This document shows, piece after piece, positions 52,322-61,692 of a stretch of DNA of 64,000 nucleotides; the stretch's first letter is position 1; the number at the start of each line of letters is the position of its first letter. Source of the DNA: Candidatus Accumulibacter meliphilus (lineage in GTDB: Bacteria > Pseudomonadota > Gammaproteobacteria > Burkholderiales > Rhodocyclaceae). A program made the position numbers and the translations under genes. Location of the stretch: assembly GCA_003332265.1 (NCBI GenBank), contig QPGA01000007.1:37640-101639 (forward strand), read 5' to 3'. Under the pieces are notes generated by a model. The model did not search any database. It had not been told where the DNA came from and was given only the letters and a program-made list of their open reading frames with translations.

Positions 52322-53000
52322 GCCGGTTCTGGCCTGTCAAGGGCTGAGCAAGATCTATCGCCAGGGTGATAGCGAAGTCGAGGTGCTGCTTGGCGTCGAT
52401 CTTGAAATCCAGGTCGGCGAACGGGTGGCCATCGTCGGCGCCTCGGGTTCGGGCAAGAGCACTTTGCTGCATCTGCTCGGTGGCCTGGACGCGCCGAGCG
52501 CCGGCAACGTGCAGTTGATGGGCAAGGATCTGAACAGCATCAGCGACGCGCAACGGGGGACGCTGCGCAACCACCACCTCGGTTTCGTCTATCAGTTTCA
52601 TCATCTGCTGGCCGAATTTACTGCCCTCGAGAACGTCGCCATGCCGCTGATCATCCGCCGCCTGGCGAAAGCGGAAGCAGAAGCACGGGCCGCGGCGATA
52701 CTCGGCGAAGTCGGTCTCGGCCACCGCTTGCAGCACACGCCTTCGGAACTGTCAGGAGGTGAGCGGCAGCGGGCGGCGATCGCTCGCGCGCTGGTTACCG
52801 AGCCGGCGTGCGTGCTCGCTGACGAGCCGACCGGCAACCTCGATCGGCAAACCGCCGCCGGCGTCTTCGAGCTGATGCTGGCGCTCAACCGCTCGCGGCA
52901 GACCAGTTTCGTCGTCGTCACCCACGACCCGGCCCTTGCCGGCCGTGCCGAACGCATCCTGACCCTGAACGACGGTCGCTTGCAGTCGTCGGAGGGCTGA
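52314..53000 (+). CDS. lolD: Lipoprotein-releasing system ATPase LolD
   Basis: 228 aa ABC ATPase. Walker [19 protein letters not shown], the LolD/MacB-type Q-loop region [18 protein letters not shown], signature [15 protein letters not shown], Walker [13 protein letters not shown], and H-loop THDPAL. The ATG at 52314 overlaps the permease stop, so they are co-translated. Followed by the tandem repeats R9 and R10. Confidence 0.96.
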   Translation: MSEPVLACQGLSKIYRQGDSEVEVLLGVDLEIQVGERVAIVGASGSGKSTLLHLLGGLDAPSAGNVQLMGKDLNSISDAQRGTLRNHHLGFVYQFHHLLAEFTALENVAMPLIIRRLAKAEAEARAAAILGEVGLGHRLQHTPSELSGGERQRAAIARALVTEPACVLADEPTGNLDRQTAAGVFELMLALNRSRQTSFVVVTHDPALAGRAERILTLNDGRLQSSEG

Positions 53001-53025
53001 GATTCTGCCTGGCGCGCCAATCGCC

Positions 53026-53151
53026 TAACGGTCATGACATGTCGAGATAGCCCGAATCATGCAAGTCATGACCGTTTCCCTCTTCCCCAGACCCTTCTCC
53101 CGCGAGGGGAGAAGGGCGCTTCGTGAGTCGCTTGCGCAACTTTCACATTAA
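53026..53151 (+). mobile_element. 123-bp palindromic element, copy R9 (first of a tandem pair)
   Basis: TAA at 53026-53028 to TAA at 53149-53151, with a period of 123 bp. It is nearly identical to R10 next to it (five or so differences). The TAA in the middle is shared by both copies. Confidence 0.88.
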
Positions 53152-53274
53152 CGGTCATGACATGTCGAGATACCCCGAATCATGAAAGTCATGACCGTTT
53201 CCCTCTTCCCCAGACCCTTCTCCCGCGAGGGGAGAAGGGCGCTTCGTGAGTCGCTTGCGCGACTTTCACATTAA
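53149..53274 (+). mobile_element. 123-bp palindromic element, copy R10 (second of a tandem pair)
   Basis: TAA at 53149-53151 to TAA at 53272-53274, with a period of 123 bp. Closest to the consensus: all three hairpins are perfect, with 11-bp arms (ACGGTCATGAC) in hairpin 1 and 10-bp arms (CCCTTCTCCC) in hairpin 2. Its right TTAA is also the beginning of the sigma28 -35 box TAAAGTTT of the next gene. Confidence 0.88.
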
Positions 53275-53298
53275 AGTTTCGGCGCCTGCTGTCGTTAA
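53272..53298 (+). promoter_or_regulatory. Sigma28 (FliA) promoter of the second MCP
   Basis: TAAAGTTT (53272-53279), 11 bp, GTCGTTAA (53291-53298): the -35 is perfect and the -10 matches at six of eight positions. It lies 33 bp before the MCP start. The first three bases are the target repeat of element R10. Confidence 0.85.
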
Positions 53299-53331
53299 GG
53301 GTCTTGTGGCACCCTTTGGAGACGGATCACC

Positions 53332-55353
53332 ATGCAGACCCTGTTCGCCCCGGCCATTGCCCTGCTCAACCGCCTTGGCTACACGAAGAAGTTTACGGTC
53401 ATGGGGATGCTGGCGCTGATCGCGATCGGTCTTCTGGCGGTTAATCTTTACCATGTCACGCAGCAAGTGATCGAGCGTTCGCAGAGCGAGCTGGCCGGTC
53501 TCGAAATAATCAAGCCGATCGCCACTCTGGTGCAGCACCTGCAGGTCCATCGTGGACTCTCGTCAGGGGTTCTGAATGGCGACGAGAAAATGGAATACCG
53601 GCGCGCAGCCAGGGAAAAAGACATCCAGCAAGCGCTGCAGGCCGTCGCCGCGAGCCTGCCGCCGCAGCTGGCCGTGGCGGATCCGTGGCCGCAGCTCGTC
53701 GCCGCCTGGGCGACGATCGAGAAGGAAGGCCTCAAGCTGCCGGTAGGCGAGAACTTCTCGACGCATACCGCCCTGATCGACGAGCTTGCCCGTTTTCAGC
53801 GCGTCATCGCCGATCAGAACTCCCTTACCAACGATCCTGACATCGACTCGAGCTATCTCATTGATACACTGGTTGACGAGTTGCCGCTGGCGCTGGAGAA
53901 CATGGGCCAGCTGCGCGCGATCGGCACCGGCGCGCTGAGCCGGAAGGAGCCATTGGCGATGGCGCAACAGGTCGAGTTGGCGTCTGCGCTGGGCAGGCTC
54001 AATGCAGCGGTGGATGGTCTGCGGCGAAATCTCGCCAAGACCGCGCACTACAATCCGGGCTTGCAGGCGGCGCTCGACGCTGCGGGCAAGGACATGGGCG
54101 CGGCGGCGGAAAAGTTCGGCGCCATGGTGAACGAAGACATCCTCAGCGAGCGCTACGAAATGCTGCCGGCGGTCTATTTCGCGGTGACGACGCGGGCGAT
54201 CGAGACGGGTTACAAGGAGATGTTCGACAGCCTGTTCCCGACCCTCGAACAGCTACTGCAGCAGCGCCTACAGCGAGCACAGCGGGAATTGGCCATCAGT
54301 ATCGCCGTCGCCGCGATTATTCTGCTGATCTACGCTTATGTGTCGATCGCTTTCTATTTTGCAACGCTTGGCAGTATCAAGCGCCTGGCAGCGAACGCGC
54401 GAATGATTGCCACCGGCGATCTCAGCGTCAGGGTGGATCTCGGGACGCGTGACGAGCTGAAGCTGGTCGGCGACAGCCTGAACGAAATGAGCGAGGGTTT
54501 TCGTGTCCTGATCCAGAAAGTCCAGCGCAGTGCCGGCGAGGTGCTCGGGGCCACCCAGAACCTTGCTGCCTCGGCGGGGAACATTACCAGCAGCAGCACA
54601 CAGCAGAGGGATGCCGCTTCGGCAATGGCGGCGGCGGTGGAAGAAATGACGGTGGGCATCGAAAACCTCTCGGCCAGCGCCCAGGACGCCAATCAGCTGG
54701 CCAGCCGCGCTGGCGAGTTGTCGACCGACGGCAGCCGCGTCGTCGGCGACGTCGTGCACGAGATCGAGCGCATTGCGGAGATCGTGAACCATGCGGCGTC
54801 GGTCATCGCCGACTTGGGTGGGCGCTCGGAGAAGATCTCGGCGATCGTCAATGTGATCAAGGAAATTGCCGATCAGACCAACCTGCTGGCGCTCAACGCG
54901 GCGATCGAAGCGGCGCGCGCCGGCGAGTCGGGGCGTGGTTTCGCGGTCGTCGCCGACGAGGTACGCAAGCTGGCCGAGCGGACGACGCGCTCCACGAAGG
55001 AGATCTCGAGCATGATTGACGCCATTCAGAACGGCTCTCGTGATGCCGTGAGCAGCATGCAGCTGGGCGTCAGCCGGGTCAGCGCGGGCGTCGCGCTGGC
55101 CACCCAGGCCGGCGAAGCGATCGGCGAAATTGGCGGCAATGCCAGCAAGGTGGTGGACAGCGTGGCGCGTATCTCGAGCGCACTGCGCGAACAGAGCGTC
55201 GTCAGCGCCGAGATTGCCCGCAACGTCGAGCGTGTTGCCCGGATGGCCGGGGAGAACTGCGCGGCAGTGGCCGGCAATGCCGGGACTGCCGCGCAGCTGG
55301 CAAGCCTTTCGGAAGGCCTCGACGCCGAAGTCCGCCGCTTCAAACTCGCCTGA
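53332..55353 (+). CDS. Methyl-accepting chemotaxis protein with NIT-like sensor
   Basis: 673 aa. Membrane segment ([20 protein letters not shown]), a periplasmic helical domain of about 270 residues that begins [18 protein letters not shown], a second membrane segment ([24 protein letters not shown]), HAMP ([18 protein letters not shown]) and the signalling domain with tip [21 protein letters not shown]. The QxxRGLSSG motif and all-helical sensor resemble the nitrate/nitrite-sensing (NIT) domain; this is a fold-level guess, not proof of the ligand. Preceded by a sigma28 promoter, so it belongs to the flagellar regulon. Confidence 0.92.
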   Translation: MQTLFAPAIALLNRLGYTKKFTVMGMLALIAIGLLAVNLYHVTQQVIERSQSELAGLEIIKPIATLVQHLQVHRGLSSGVLNGDEKMEYRRAAREKDIQQALQAVAASLPPQLAVADPWPQLVAAWATIEKEGLKLPVGENFSTHTALIDELARFQRVIADQNSLTNDPDIDSSYLIDTLVDELPLALENMGQLRAIGTGALSRKEPLAMAQQVELASALGRLNAAVDGLRRNLAKTAHYNPGLQAALDAAGKDMGAAAEKFGAMVNEDILSERYEMLPAVYFAVTTRAIETGYKEMFDSLFPTLEQLLQQRLQRAQRELAISIAVAAIILLIYAYVSIAFYFATLGSIKRLAANARMIATGDLSVRVDLGTRDELKLVGDSLNEMSEGFRVLIQKVQRSAGEVLGATQNLAASAGNITSSSTQQRDAASAMAAAVEEMTVGIENLSASAQDANQLASRAGELSTDGSRVVGDVVHEIERIAEIVNHAASVIADLGGRSEKISAIVNVIKEIADQTNLLALNAAIEAARAGESGRGFAVVADEVRKLAERTTRSTKEISSMIDAIQNGSRDAVSSMQLGVSRVSAGVALATQAGEAIGEIGGNASKVVDSVARISSALREQSVVSAEIARNVERVARMAGENCAAVAGNAGTAAQLASLSEGLDAEVRRFKLA

Positions 55354-55401
55354 CTCCCGTTGAAGCGCGCGCGTGACGGCGATTTTCCGTTCTAATGCGG
55401 C

Positions 55402-57786
55402 ATGCGCGCCAACATTCTCGCCTTTGCCATGGGGGTCGGGCTTCTCCAGACTTGGGGAAGTTTGCCGCCTTTCGTGCTGGTCGTGGCGATGCTTTTCGGC
55501 GCTTCCGCCTGGCTGATCTGGGCGGCTTCGCGTCGGCAGCCGGCGCCGCTCGCCTGGCGGAGCATTTCGGTACTGGCCTGCGCCGTGCTGGGCGTGGCGT
55601 GGGCCGCGCTGCTCGCCGAGCAGCGCTTGCAGGAGCGCTTGCCGGCCGATTGGGAGGGCCGTGATCTAGAGGTCGTCGGGGTGGTCGCCGGCTTGCCACA
55701 GGACTTCGAGAACGGCGAGCGCTTCGCCTTCGTCGTCGAGGCGGTCGAGGCGGTCGATTCGCTTGATTCGCTTGATTCCCCGCAGCCACTGGTGCCGCCG
55801 CGAATCATGCTCTCCTGGTACCAGGGCCAGCGCGCCGACGAGCGGCACGAAGCGCTGACCGCAGTGCCCAGCGCAGTGCCCAGCACTCGTCCGGGCGAGC
55901 GCTGGCGATTCACCGTGCGCCTAAAAAAACCGCACGGCAATGCCAACCCGCACGGTTTCGACTACGAAGCCTGGCTCTTCGAGCGCGGCCTGCGGGCGAC
56001 AGGCTATGTGCGCCCGAAAGGCGTGGCGCAGCGCCTCGATGACTTCGTTTTCGGGCCGGGCTATGCGATCGAGCGCCTGCGCGAGCGGATTCGCAGCTCT
56101 TTCCGCACCGCCTTGCCGGAGGCGCCCTACGTGGGGATTCTTGCCGCACTGGCGATCGGCGACCAGCAGGCAATTTCGACAGAGCAGTGGCGCGTCTTCC
56201 GGCAGACCGGCGTCACTCATCTGATGTCGATATCCGGGCTGCACGTGACTATGGTCGCCGCGCTTTTTGCGGCACTGGTCGGCTGGCTCTGGCGGCGCAG
56301 CGAACGCTTGCTGTTGTGGCTGCCGGCAGCGAAAGCAGCGATCGCCGCCGGCTGGCTGGCCGCTTTCGCCTACGCCCTGCTCGCCGGCTTTGCCGTACCG
56401 ACGCAGCGCACGCTCTACATGTTGAGCGTGGTGGCGCTGGCGTTATGGTCGGGGCGTAATCTCGGCGCCAGCCGCAGCCTCTTGCTGGCCTTGTTGCTGG
56501 TACTGGTGCTTGATCCCTGGGCGGTTCTCGCGCCGGGTTTCTGGCTCTCCTTCGCGGCGGTCGGGGTGCTCTTTTTTGTCGGTACGGCGCGCCTCGGAGT
56601 GCGGCCTGGCTGGCGTGCGACACTGGCCCGCTGGGGGACGACGCAGTGGGCGGTGACGGTCGGTACGCTGCCTTTCTTGTTGCTTCTCTTTCAGCAGTTT
56701 TCGCTGGTCTCGCCGCTGGCCAATGCCCTGGCCATCCCGGTGGTCAGCTTCCTGATCACTCCGCTCGCCCTGCTCTATGCCCTCGTCCCCTGGCCGCCGC
56801 TACTGCAGCTCGACCACTGGCTGTTGTCGCTGCTGATGATCGTCCTGGAATGGCTGGCGCGCTGGCCGCTCTGGCAACAGCCGGCACCGCCGCTGCTGGC
56901 GACGCTGCTGGCCCTGCTCGGGGTGCTGTGCCTGCTGCTGCCGCGCGGCTTTCCGGCACGCTGGCTTGGTTTCTGCCTGCTGCTGCCGGCCTTGTTCTGG
57001 CCGGCCGCAAGACCTGCGCCGGGCGACGCCTGGGTCGATGTGCTCGACGTCGGCCAGGGGCTGGCGGTCGTCGTGCGCACCGCCGAGCACACCCTGCTCT
57101 ACGATACCGGGCCGCTGTACAGCGCCGACTCCGACTCCGACGCCGGGCAGCGCATCGTCCTCCCTTACCTGCGAGCGATCGGCGTCGACCGGCTCGATGC
57201 ACTGATTGTCACGCATCGCGACAAGGATCATTCGGGCGGCCTGGTCGCCATCCGGGAAGCCTTGCCGGTCGGCCGCCTGCTCAGCTCGCTGCCGGAACTG
57301 GACGGCGAGCGCTGTGCGGCCGGCCAGAGCTGGGAGTGGGATGGCGTTCGCTTCACGATGCTGCACCCTGACGCCGCCGCTTACCGACTCCAGACCGCCA
57401 AAACCAACAACATGAGCTGCGTGCTGCGCCTGGAAAATGCCTCCGGGAGCATGCTGCTCAGCGCGGACATCGAGGCTCGCGACGAGCAGGAACTGCTTGA
57501 TCGTGCGCCAGAGCTGTTGCGCAGCGAAGTCCTGCTGGTGCCGCATCACGGCAGCGGCACCTCGTCGACGCCGGCGTTCATTGCTGCCGTTGCTGCCCGC
57601 GACGTGATCATCCCCGTTGGCTATCGCAACCGCTACCAGCATCCACGGCCGGATGTCGTCGCGCGCTATGCAGGAAGTCGCGTGTGGCGCAGCGATGTCG
57701 ACGGCGCGGTGCGCATCGAGCTCGCCGGCGGCGTGGCGCTTGCCGCGTATCGCAGCGAACATCGGCGTTACTGGTATGGACAGTGA
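55402..57786 (+). CDS. comEC: DNA uptake channel protein ComEC/Rec2
   Basis: 794 aa. N-terminal membrane segments and an OB-like domain (about 30-200), then the competence domain of several helices (HLMSISGLHVTMVAALFAAL), and a C-terminal metallo-beta-lactamase-fold domain (VLDVGQGLAVVVRT, VTHRDKDHSGGL, LLVPHHGSGTSS). ComEC carries single-stranded DNA across the inner membrane during natural transformation. The frame is complete, so it may be functional. The N-terminal domain includes small in-frame tandem repeats (9 bp near 55741-55780, 12 bp near 55861-55884). Confidence 0.95.
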   Translation: MRANILAFAMGVGLLQTWGSLPPFVLVVAMLFGASAWLIWAASRRQPAPLAWRSISVLACAVLGVAWAALLAEQRLQERLPADWEGRDLEVVGVVAGLPQDFENGERFAFVVEAVEAVDSLDSLDSPQPLVPPRIMLSWYQGQRADERHEALTAVPSAVPSTRPGERWRFTVRLKKPHGNANPHGFDYEAWLFERGLRATGYVRPKGVAQRLDDFVFGPGYAIERLRERIRSSFRTALPEAPYVGILAALAIGDQQAISTEQWRVFRQTGVTHLMSISGLHVTMVAALFAALVGWLWRRSERLLLWLPAAKAAIAAGWLAAFAYALLAGFAVPTQRTLYMLSVVALALWSGRNLGASRSLLLALLLVLVLDPWAVLAPGFWLSFAAVGVLFFVGTARLGVRPGWRATLARWGTTQWAVTVGTLPFLLLLFQQFSLVSPLANALAIPVVSFLITPLALLYALVPWPPLLQLDHWLLSLLMIVLEWLARWPLWQQPAPPLLATLLALLGVLCLLLPRGFPARWLGFCLLLPALFWPAARPAPGDAWVDVLDVGQGLAVVVRTAEHTLLYDTGPLYSADSDSDAGQRIVLPYLRAIGVDRLDALIVTHRDKDHSGGLVAIREALPVGRLLSSLPELDGERCAAGQSWEWDGVRFTMLHPDAAAYRLQTAKTNNMSCVLRLENASGSMLLSADIEARDEQELLDRAPELLRSEVLLVPHHGSGTSSTPAFIAAVAARDVIIPVGYRNRYQHPRPDVVARYAGSRVWRSDVDGAVRIELAGGVALAAYRSEHRRYWYGQ

Positions 57787-57856
57787 GCGGAATGGGCAGC
57801 GCAAAGCTATCTGACCCGCGGCCGCTTGTCGCCGACCTGCTTGCCCAGCCAGAGCA

Positions 57857-57887
57857 CTGACCACGGTAGGGTCTTGGCGGCTACAAT
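57857..57887 (+). promoter_or_regulatory. Weak promoter candidate upstream of the sensor cyclase
   Basis: TACAAT (57882-57887) is a good -10; CTGACC (57857-57862) is the nearest -35-like box, 19 bp away. It lies 78 bp before the first possible start of the next gene, in the 178-bp gap after comEC, which holds nothing else recognisable. Confidence 0.3.
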
Positions 57888-57964
57888 GTGGCATGTCTGC
57901 GAGATCACCATTGCCTGCGGCGTGCGAGTCTGTTCGCTCACCGCTCACCGCTTAGCGCCGCCCG

Positions 57965-60900
57965 ATGAAGAGCGCTGGCGATCGATTTTCATCGGGCGCT
58001 GGCCTGTTTTGGGGAACGCGATTGCCGGCAGGAAGCGTTGTCTTCATGCCGCCCTGCACAGCGCTGCTGGCGTCGTCCGTCGGCGTCGCCTGCCTCCCCC
58101 TGGTCGGGCTTCTGCGGCTGCTGGCGCTCCTGCTGCTCACCGTCACGGCGCTGCACGCCGACCCCCTGCTTCCTCTCAACCTGGGCAATCCGCTGGCCGA
58201 GCCACGTTTCGAGTCGGTGGGAGTCGGCATCATTCCGCGCGATGTCGTTCCGACGATGGTCCAGGACCGGGCCGGGTTTTTGTGGGTGGCGACCGGCGAC
58301 GGTCTGGTGCGCTTTGACGGTTATCGCTTCCGTGCGCAGGAACGTGAGAGTGCGAACCCGGCGGCGCGCAACCTGGGCTGGATCCGCGCCCTGCTCGCCG
58401 GCAGCGATGGTCGTCTGTGGATAGGTACCGAATGGGATGGCCTGGCGGTCTATGACCCGGCGACCGAGGGTGTCACTTCCTGGCGCGGCGACAGCAAGGA
58501 GAATGCGGGCGTGCTGCCGACCATCCGCGCCCTGGCCGAGGATCGCGACGGCAGTATCTGGGCGGGTAGCGAGGGCGGCGGGCTGGACCACTTTCAGCCG
58601 AGCAACGGCAGTGTCGTCAACTACCGACATTCGCCGCAGGCGGGAAGCTTGCCCGATGATCGTGTGCAGGCACTGCTGATCGACGATCAGGGCTCGCTGT
58701 GGGTGGGTAGCTGGGCCGGCTTGAGCCGTCGCAAGGCCGGTAGTGATCGCTTCGAGTCGGTTTTCTCAGGCGACGGGGAGGGCCATGCGAGCCTCGCCGG
58801 GCGCATCGTGCAGGCCTTGTTCCAGGCATCGGACGGGCGCATCTGGGTGGGCACGCAGCAGGGCGATGTGGCGATCGTCGACCCGGCGACGGACAAGGGC
58901 CTGTTCCTCGACTACGCGCAGGACATTGCCAACCAGGGCGCCGTTTCCAGTCTGATCGAGGCGTCGGGCGAGCAAATGTGGGTCGGTCGATCGACTGGCA
59001 TCGATCTGCACACGGTCGCCGACGGTCGCCTGGTGCAGCGCTTGCGGCACGATCCGCGCCGGCGCTCGGGCCTGGCGGGCAACGAAGTGACGGCGCTGCT
59101 CCGCGATCAGGCCGGCCTGATCTGGGTGGGTGGTTTTGGTGTCGGTCTGCAGCGCAATGATCCGAATAACCAGAGCATCTGGTTGCGCGGCGCCGATGCG
59201 CAAATCGGTAGCCCTTTTTCTCAGGCCGACGTGCGCAGCCTGCTGCAAGTCGACAATGGCGAAATCTGGGCGGCGACCAACAGGGGCGGCGTGGCGGTCA
59301 TGGACAGCCTGCTGCGCGTCACCGGCGCGCTGTGGCCGCGGACACCGAAACAGGCGCTGGCGGCCAGCCAGGCAGAAGGGCAGCCGTCGCCACCGGTACG
59401 CGTCGAGGCGATGGCCCAGGCCGGCGATGGCAGCGTCTGGCTGGGGGCCGATTCAATGCTCTATCAGTTCAGCCGGGATCATCGGCAAGTGCAAACGCTG
59501 CCGCATGCTGGCGGCCTGGTACGACGTTTGCTCGCCGCCAGCGATGGTTCTCTATGGGTGGCTACGCAGGATGGCGTCTTCCGCTGGCGGCCCGGCTCGG
59601 CCGAAGTCGTGCGCATCAGTCAGCCGCAGGGGCAAGCGTTGCGCGCCGATATCAATGCTCTTGCCGAGGCGTCTGATGGGAGCGTTTGGGTGGGTAGCGG
59701 CAAGGGGCTGTTTCGCGTTGCCGCTGGCGGCGACGAGCTGTTGCCGGTCGAAGCGCCTGCCGGCGCCGGGCTTGGCAACCCTAGTGTCATTGGCCTTCTC
59801 TTCGACAGCGAGCAGACGCTGTGGGTGGACACGGCCGTGAGTGGTCTGCATCGTATGCGCGGTTGGGATGGCCGGCAGGCAATTTTCGAGCGCGTCAGCG
59901 AACGCCATGGCATCGTCGGGCGGCCGTTTGGTGGCAATTTGCTGGAAGATGCGCGCGGACGCATCTGGACGCAGATGTATGTTTACGATCCCGCCAACGA
60001 TCGGCTCGACGAGTTGACTGCCGCCGACGGTGCCGATCTGGGCACCGGCTGGTTTCTCTCACGAGCCAAGACGCTTGATGGGCGACTACTGTTTGGCGGC
60101 AGCAAGGGCATTCTGGTGGTCAGGCCCGAGCGCTTCGACGCCTCGGCCTACGCGCCACCGTTGTTGATCGCCGAGCTGACCATCAACGGCCAGCGCCAGC
60201 CGGCTGGAGGAATCCTCGACGGTCTCGAACTGGCGCCCGATCAGCGCAGCTTCAGCCTGGCTTTTACGGCGGTCGATTTCAGCGACTCGGGCCGTGTGCG
60301 CTATGCCTACCAACTGCAGGGTTTCGACCCTGAATGGATCGAAACCAGCGCCGATTCCAGGGTCGCCAGTTACAGTAATCTGTACCCCGGCGACTACGTT
60401 CTGCGCGTGCGCGCCAGCAATCGCAGCGGCGCCTGGAGTCCGCATCAACTGGCGATCAAGGTGCATGTGATGCCCGCCTGGTGGCAGAGCTGGTGGTTTC
60501 GGCTGCTCATGCTGGCCCTGCTGCTGGCGATGGTCAACGCGCTGGTGCGCTTGCGAACCCGCCATCTGCGCTTGCACCAGATCGAACTGAAACAGATGGT
60601 GCACGAGCGCACGGCCGAACTGGAGGCGCTGGCGCTGGCGTTGCAGGGAAAGTCGGTCGCCCTGGAAGAGTCGAGCTTGACCGACCCCTTGACCGGCCTG
60701 CGCAACCGCCGCTTCCTGGCCCAGCACATCGACGCCGATGCTGCCCTGGCGGTACGCGAGTACGAGAGTCACTTCAAGTACGGGGCAAAGCTGCGCGCTG
60801 AGGCTGGCTTGATATTCTTTCTGTTCGATATCGATTGCTTCAAGCAGGTCAACGACCGCTATGGCCATGCCGCGGGTGACGCGGTGATCAGGGAAATGGG

Positions 60901-61399
60901 TGCGCGATTGGTTGCGGCGTTTCGCGACACCGACTATCTGGTGCGTTGGGGTGGTGAGGAATTCCTTGTCGTGGCGCGAGCGACGCCGCGCTCGCACGCG
61001 GCGGACCTCGCCGAGCGGGCGCGGGCGGCGGTGGCCGATCAGGCTTTCCAACTGGAGGATGGCAGCTTCCTGTCGAAGACCTGCTCGATCGGCTTTTGCT
61101 GCTTTCCGCTGTCAATGCAGCATGCCGCCGCTCTGGATTGGGCCGCCGCGGTAAAGATTGCGGATGCAGCGCTCTACGCGGTCAAGGGCGCTGGTCGCAA
61201 TGGCTGGCTCGGGGCGCTCAGTGCTGGCGGCGAGTCGGCCGAAGCCCTGCTTGCCCGGTCGCGCAGGCCTTTGGCTGAGTGGACGCGCTCGGGTGGCTTG
61301 AAGCTCGTCTGCTCGCCGCATCACGACGGTCTGCGGGCAGCCGGTTTTCCGAACACGGTGTCCTCGACTGAGATCAGCTCAGCTGCCGCCGTGGAGTGA
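57965..61399 (+). CDS. Sensor diguanylate cyclase with beta-propeller (Reg_prop-Y_Y_Y-GGDEF)
   Basis: Up to 1144 aa. A signal peptide (LLALLLLTVTALHA) is followed by two periplasmic seven-bladed propeller halves built of repeated two-component-regulator blades (DRAGFLWVATGDGLVRFDGY, then GRLWIGTEWDGL, SIWAGSEGGGLDHF, and so on). Then a Y_Y_Y domain (YAYQLQGFDPEW), one membrane helix (WWFRLLMLALLLAMVNAL), a coiled coil and a GGDEF domain. The active site is GGEEF, with an RxxD inhibitory site (RDTD) five residues before it, and LTDPLTGLRNRRF. It probably makes c-di-GMP in response to an external signal. A start at 58046 is equally possible. Confidence 0.92.
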   Translation: MKSAGDRFSSGAGLFWGTRLPAGSVVFMPPCTALLASSVGVACLPLVGLLRLLALLLLTVTALHADPLLPLNLGNPLAEPRFESVGVGIIPRDVVPTMVQDRAGFLWVATGDGLVRFDGYRFRAQERESANPAARNLGWIRALLAGSDGRLWIGTEWDGLAVYDPATEGVTSWRGDSKENAGVLPTIRALAEDRDGSIWAGSEGGGLDHFQPSNGSVVNYRHSPQAGSLPDDRVQALLIDDQGSLWVGSWAGLSRRKAGSDRFESVFSGDGEGHASLAGRIVQALFQASDGRIWVGTQQGDVAIVDPATDKGLFLDYAQDIANQGAVSSLIEASGEQMWVGRSTGIDLHTVADGRLVQRLRHDPRRRSGLAGNEVTALLRDQAGLIWVGGFGVGLQRNDPNNQSIWLRGADAQIGSPFSQADVRSLLQVDNGEIWAATNRGGVAVMDSLLRVTGALWPRTPKQALAASQAEGQPSPPVRVEAMAQAGDGSVWLGADSMLYQFSRDHRQVQTLPHAGGLVRRLLAASDGSLWVATQDGVFRWRPGSAEVVRISQPQGQALRADINALAEASDGSVWVGSGKGLFRVAAGGDELLPVEAPAGAGLGNPSVIGLLFDSEQTLWVDTAVSGLHRMRGWDGRQAIFERVSERHGIVGRPFGGNLLEDARGRIWTQMYVYDPANDRLDELTAADGADLGTGWFLSRAKTLDGRLLFGGSKGILVVRPERFDASAYAPPLLIAELTINGQRQPAGGILDGLELAPDQRSFSLAFTAVDFSDSGRVRYAYQLQGFDPEWIETSADSRVASYSNLYPGDYVLRVRASNRSGAWSPHQLAIKVHVMPAWWQSWWFRLLMLALLLAMVNALVRLRTRHLRLHQIELKQMVHERTAELEALALALQGKSVALEESSLTDPLTGLRNRRFLAQHIDADAALAVREYESHFKYGAKLRAEAGLIFFLFDIDCFKQVNDRYGHAAGDAVIREMGARLVAAFRDTDYLVRWGGEEFLVVARATPRSHAADLAERARAAVADQAFQLEDGSFLSKTCSIGFCCFPLSMQHAAALDWAAAVKIADAALYAVKGAGRNGWLGALSAGGESAEALLARSRRPLAEWTRSGGLKLVCSPHHDGLRAAGFPNTVSSTEISSAAAVE

Positions 61400-61434
61400 G
61401 CTTGGGCTTGTCGGTGCGCTTGCGCAAGAGGGGA

Positions 61435-61692
61435 TTAGTGGCTGAGATTGGATTGCATCTGGCGTCCGCCGCTTGCCGCCTGCAGGTGCCACTGCTGACG
61501 GTACTGCCCGGCGTTGGCCTCGATCCATGCCAGCGCCCGGGAGTCCCTCTCGTTTGCCGGGAAGTGCTCTACATACGCTTCGATCACGGCGTATTGCTGC
61601 TGGAGAAATTCCGCCTCCGAGAAATGCGGTTGCGAAAAGTCGCGGACGAGATCGCGAAAGAATTGCAGCACGGTGTCATCTGAAATGTTCAT
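61435..61692 (-). CDS. Small hypothetical protein (85 aa)
   Basis: 85 aa, acidic and helical (MNISDDTVLQFFRDLVRDFSQPHFSEAEFLQQQYAVIEAYVEHFPANERDSRALAWIEANAGQYRQQW). A good SD (AAGGAG, 8 nt from the ATG) and amphipathic helices argue for a real gene. No signal peptide, membrane segment or Cys. I do not recognise it. It converges on the sensor cyclase, 35 bp away, and faces away from the hydrolase gene. Confidence 0.6.
   Translation of the reverse strand: MNISDDTVLQFFRDLVRDFSQPHFSEAEFLQQQYAVIEAYVEHFPANERDSRALAWIEANAGQYRQQWHLQAASGGRQMQSNLSH

Noticed and set aside
53026-53274. CRISPR-like array from the tandem repeat
   Set aside because: The two units are directly joined copies with no distinct spacers, and the same unit occurs singly elsewhere. 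No cas gene is present.
56800-57948. 382-codon minus-strand ORF
   Set aside because: Antisense to the conserved metallo-beta-lactamase part of comEC and without recognisable features.
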